The notes under the pieces were generated by a model, which saw nothing but the letters and a program-made list of their open reading frames with translations, did no database searches and was not told the origin of the DNA. Shown piece after piece: positions 5,515 to 5,680 of a stretch of 5,680 nucleotides of DNA. Location: contig DHLW01000176.1 in assembly GCA_002405485.1 (NCBI GenBank), positions 33,989 through 39,668 of the forward strand, read 5' to 3'. This DNA comes from Phycisphaerales bacterium UBA4658. GTDB taxonomy: Bacteria; Planctomycetota; Phycisphaerae; Phycisphaerales; UBA1924. The first letter of the stretch is position 1; every line of letters begins with the position of its first letter. A program made the translations under genes and the position numbers.

Positions 5515-5680
5515 ATGGACACTCGATACGCTGTGCGCATGGCGACCGGCCGGGACCAAGGAGCATGGACGGCACGTGCCCCGAAGTGGGCGGCGGTGGC
5601 GGTGCTTGGGGCGGCGTGCGTGGGCGGGCTGGCGGTGTCGCTGACGAGGGAGGGGCGGGTGTGGCGGCCAGTTGCCGCGG
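5515..5680 (+). CDS. N-terminus of a membrane-anchored protein (3' end outside window)
   Basis: An open frame starts at ATG 5515 (or the in-frame ATG at 5539) and runs without a stop to the window edge; 55 residues are visible. Third codon positions are almost all G or C. Residues 1-24 are polar with net positive charge (R4, R8, R13, R21, K24); residues 25-43, from WAAVAVLGA to GGLAVSL, form one hydrophobic segment; then T-R-E-G-R-V-W-R follows. This is the pattern of a single N-terminal transmembrane anchor or an uncleaved signal. There is a cysteine at position 35, but the residues before it (L-G-A-A) do not fit a canonical lipobox and the hydrophobic run continues past it. No strong Shine-Dalgarno site precedes either ATG. 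The function cannot be stated from this fragment. Confidence 0.6.
   Translation, partial: MDTRYAVRMATGRDQGAWTARAPKWAAVAVLGAACVGGLAVSLTREGRVWRPVAA

Noticed and set aside
5515..5680. Lipoprotein signal in the right-edge gene (cysteine at residue 35)
   Set aside because: The residues before the cysteine (L-G-A-A) miss the -3 aliphatic position, and hydrophobic sequence continues after it, which fits a membrane anchor better.
1..5680. CRISPR arrays, insertion sequences, tRNA or rRNA genes, toxin-antitoxin or phage-defence modules
   Set aside because: No direct-repeat arrays, transposase motifs, terminal inverted repeats, tRNA-like folds or small paired defence genes are visible on either strand.

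Overview
The window is GC-rich bacterial chromosome. The gene set (folP, thioredoxin, a Gfo/Idh/MocA sugar-nucleotide oxidoreductase, and a large secreted protein with no cysteine), the strong G/C preference at third codon positions and the patchy use of Shine-Dalgarno sites suggest a planctomycete, probably of the Phycisphaerae. That assignment is an inference from general style; no rRNA or other marker is present. There are no tRNA or rRNA genes, CRISPR arrays, insertion sequences or other mobile-element signatures.

Layout. Positions 1-569 (+) hold the 3' end of a gene for a protein built of about 50-residue repeats, each carrying a W-x-G-x-x-[WF] motif. It converges on a block of four minus-strand genes, which in transcription order (right to left) are: a 598-residue exported protein of unknown function (5284-3488); a strong intrinsic terminator (3445-3404); folP, dihydropteroate synthase (3361-2453); a 301-bp gap with a perfect FNR/CRP-type palindrome; a thioredoxin (2151-1810); and, 2 bp further on, a Gfo/Idh/MocA oxidoreductase (1807-626) resembling UDP-GlcNAc 3-dehydrogenases. 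At the right edge, after a 230-bp divergent intergenic region, a plus-strand gene starts near 5515 and runs off the window; only its cytoplasmic N-terminus and one membrane segment are visible.

How they work together. The thioredoxin and oxidoreductase are almost certainly one transcript, and the TTGAT-N4-ATCAA site upstream is the most likely control point, suggesting a redox- or oxygen-responsive unit. folP appears to be separate: it starts just after a terminator, and a plausible promoter lies on the far side of that terminator, so folP may depend on readthrough or an attenuator-like arrangement.

I do not see a convincing new multi-gene system. The observations most worth checking are the FNR-like site, the promoter-terminator-folP arrangement, the GnnA-like identity of the oxidoreductase, and the repeat protein at the left edge.
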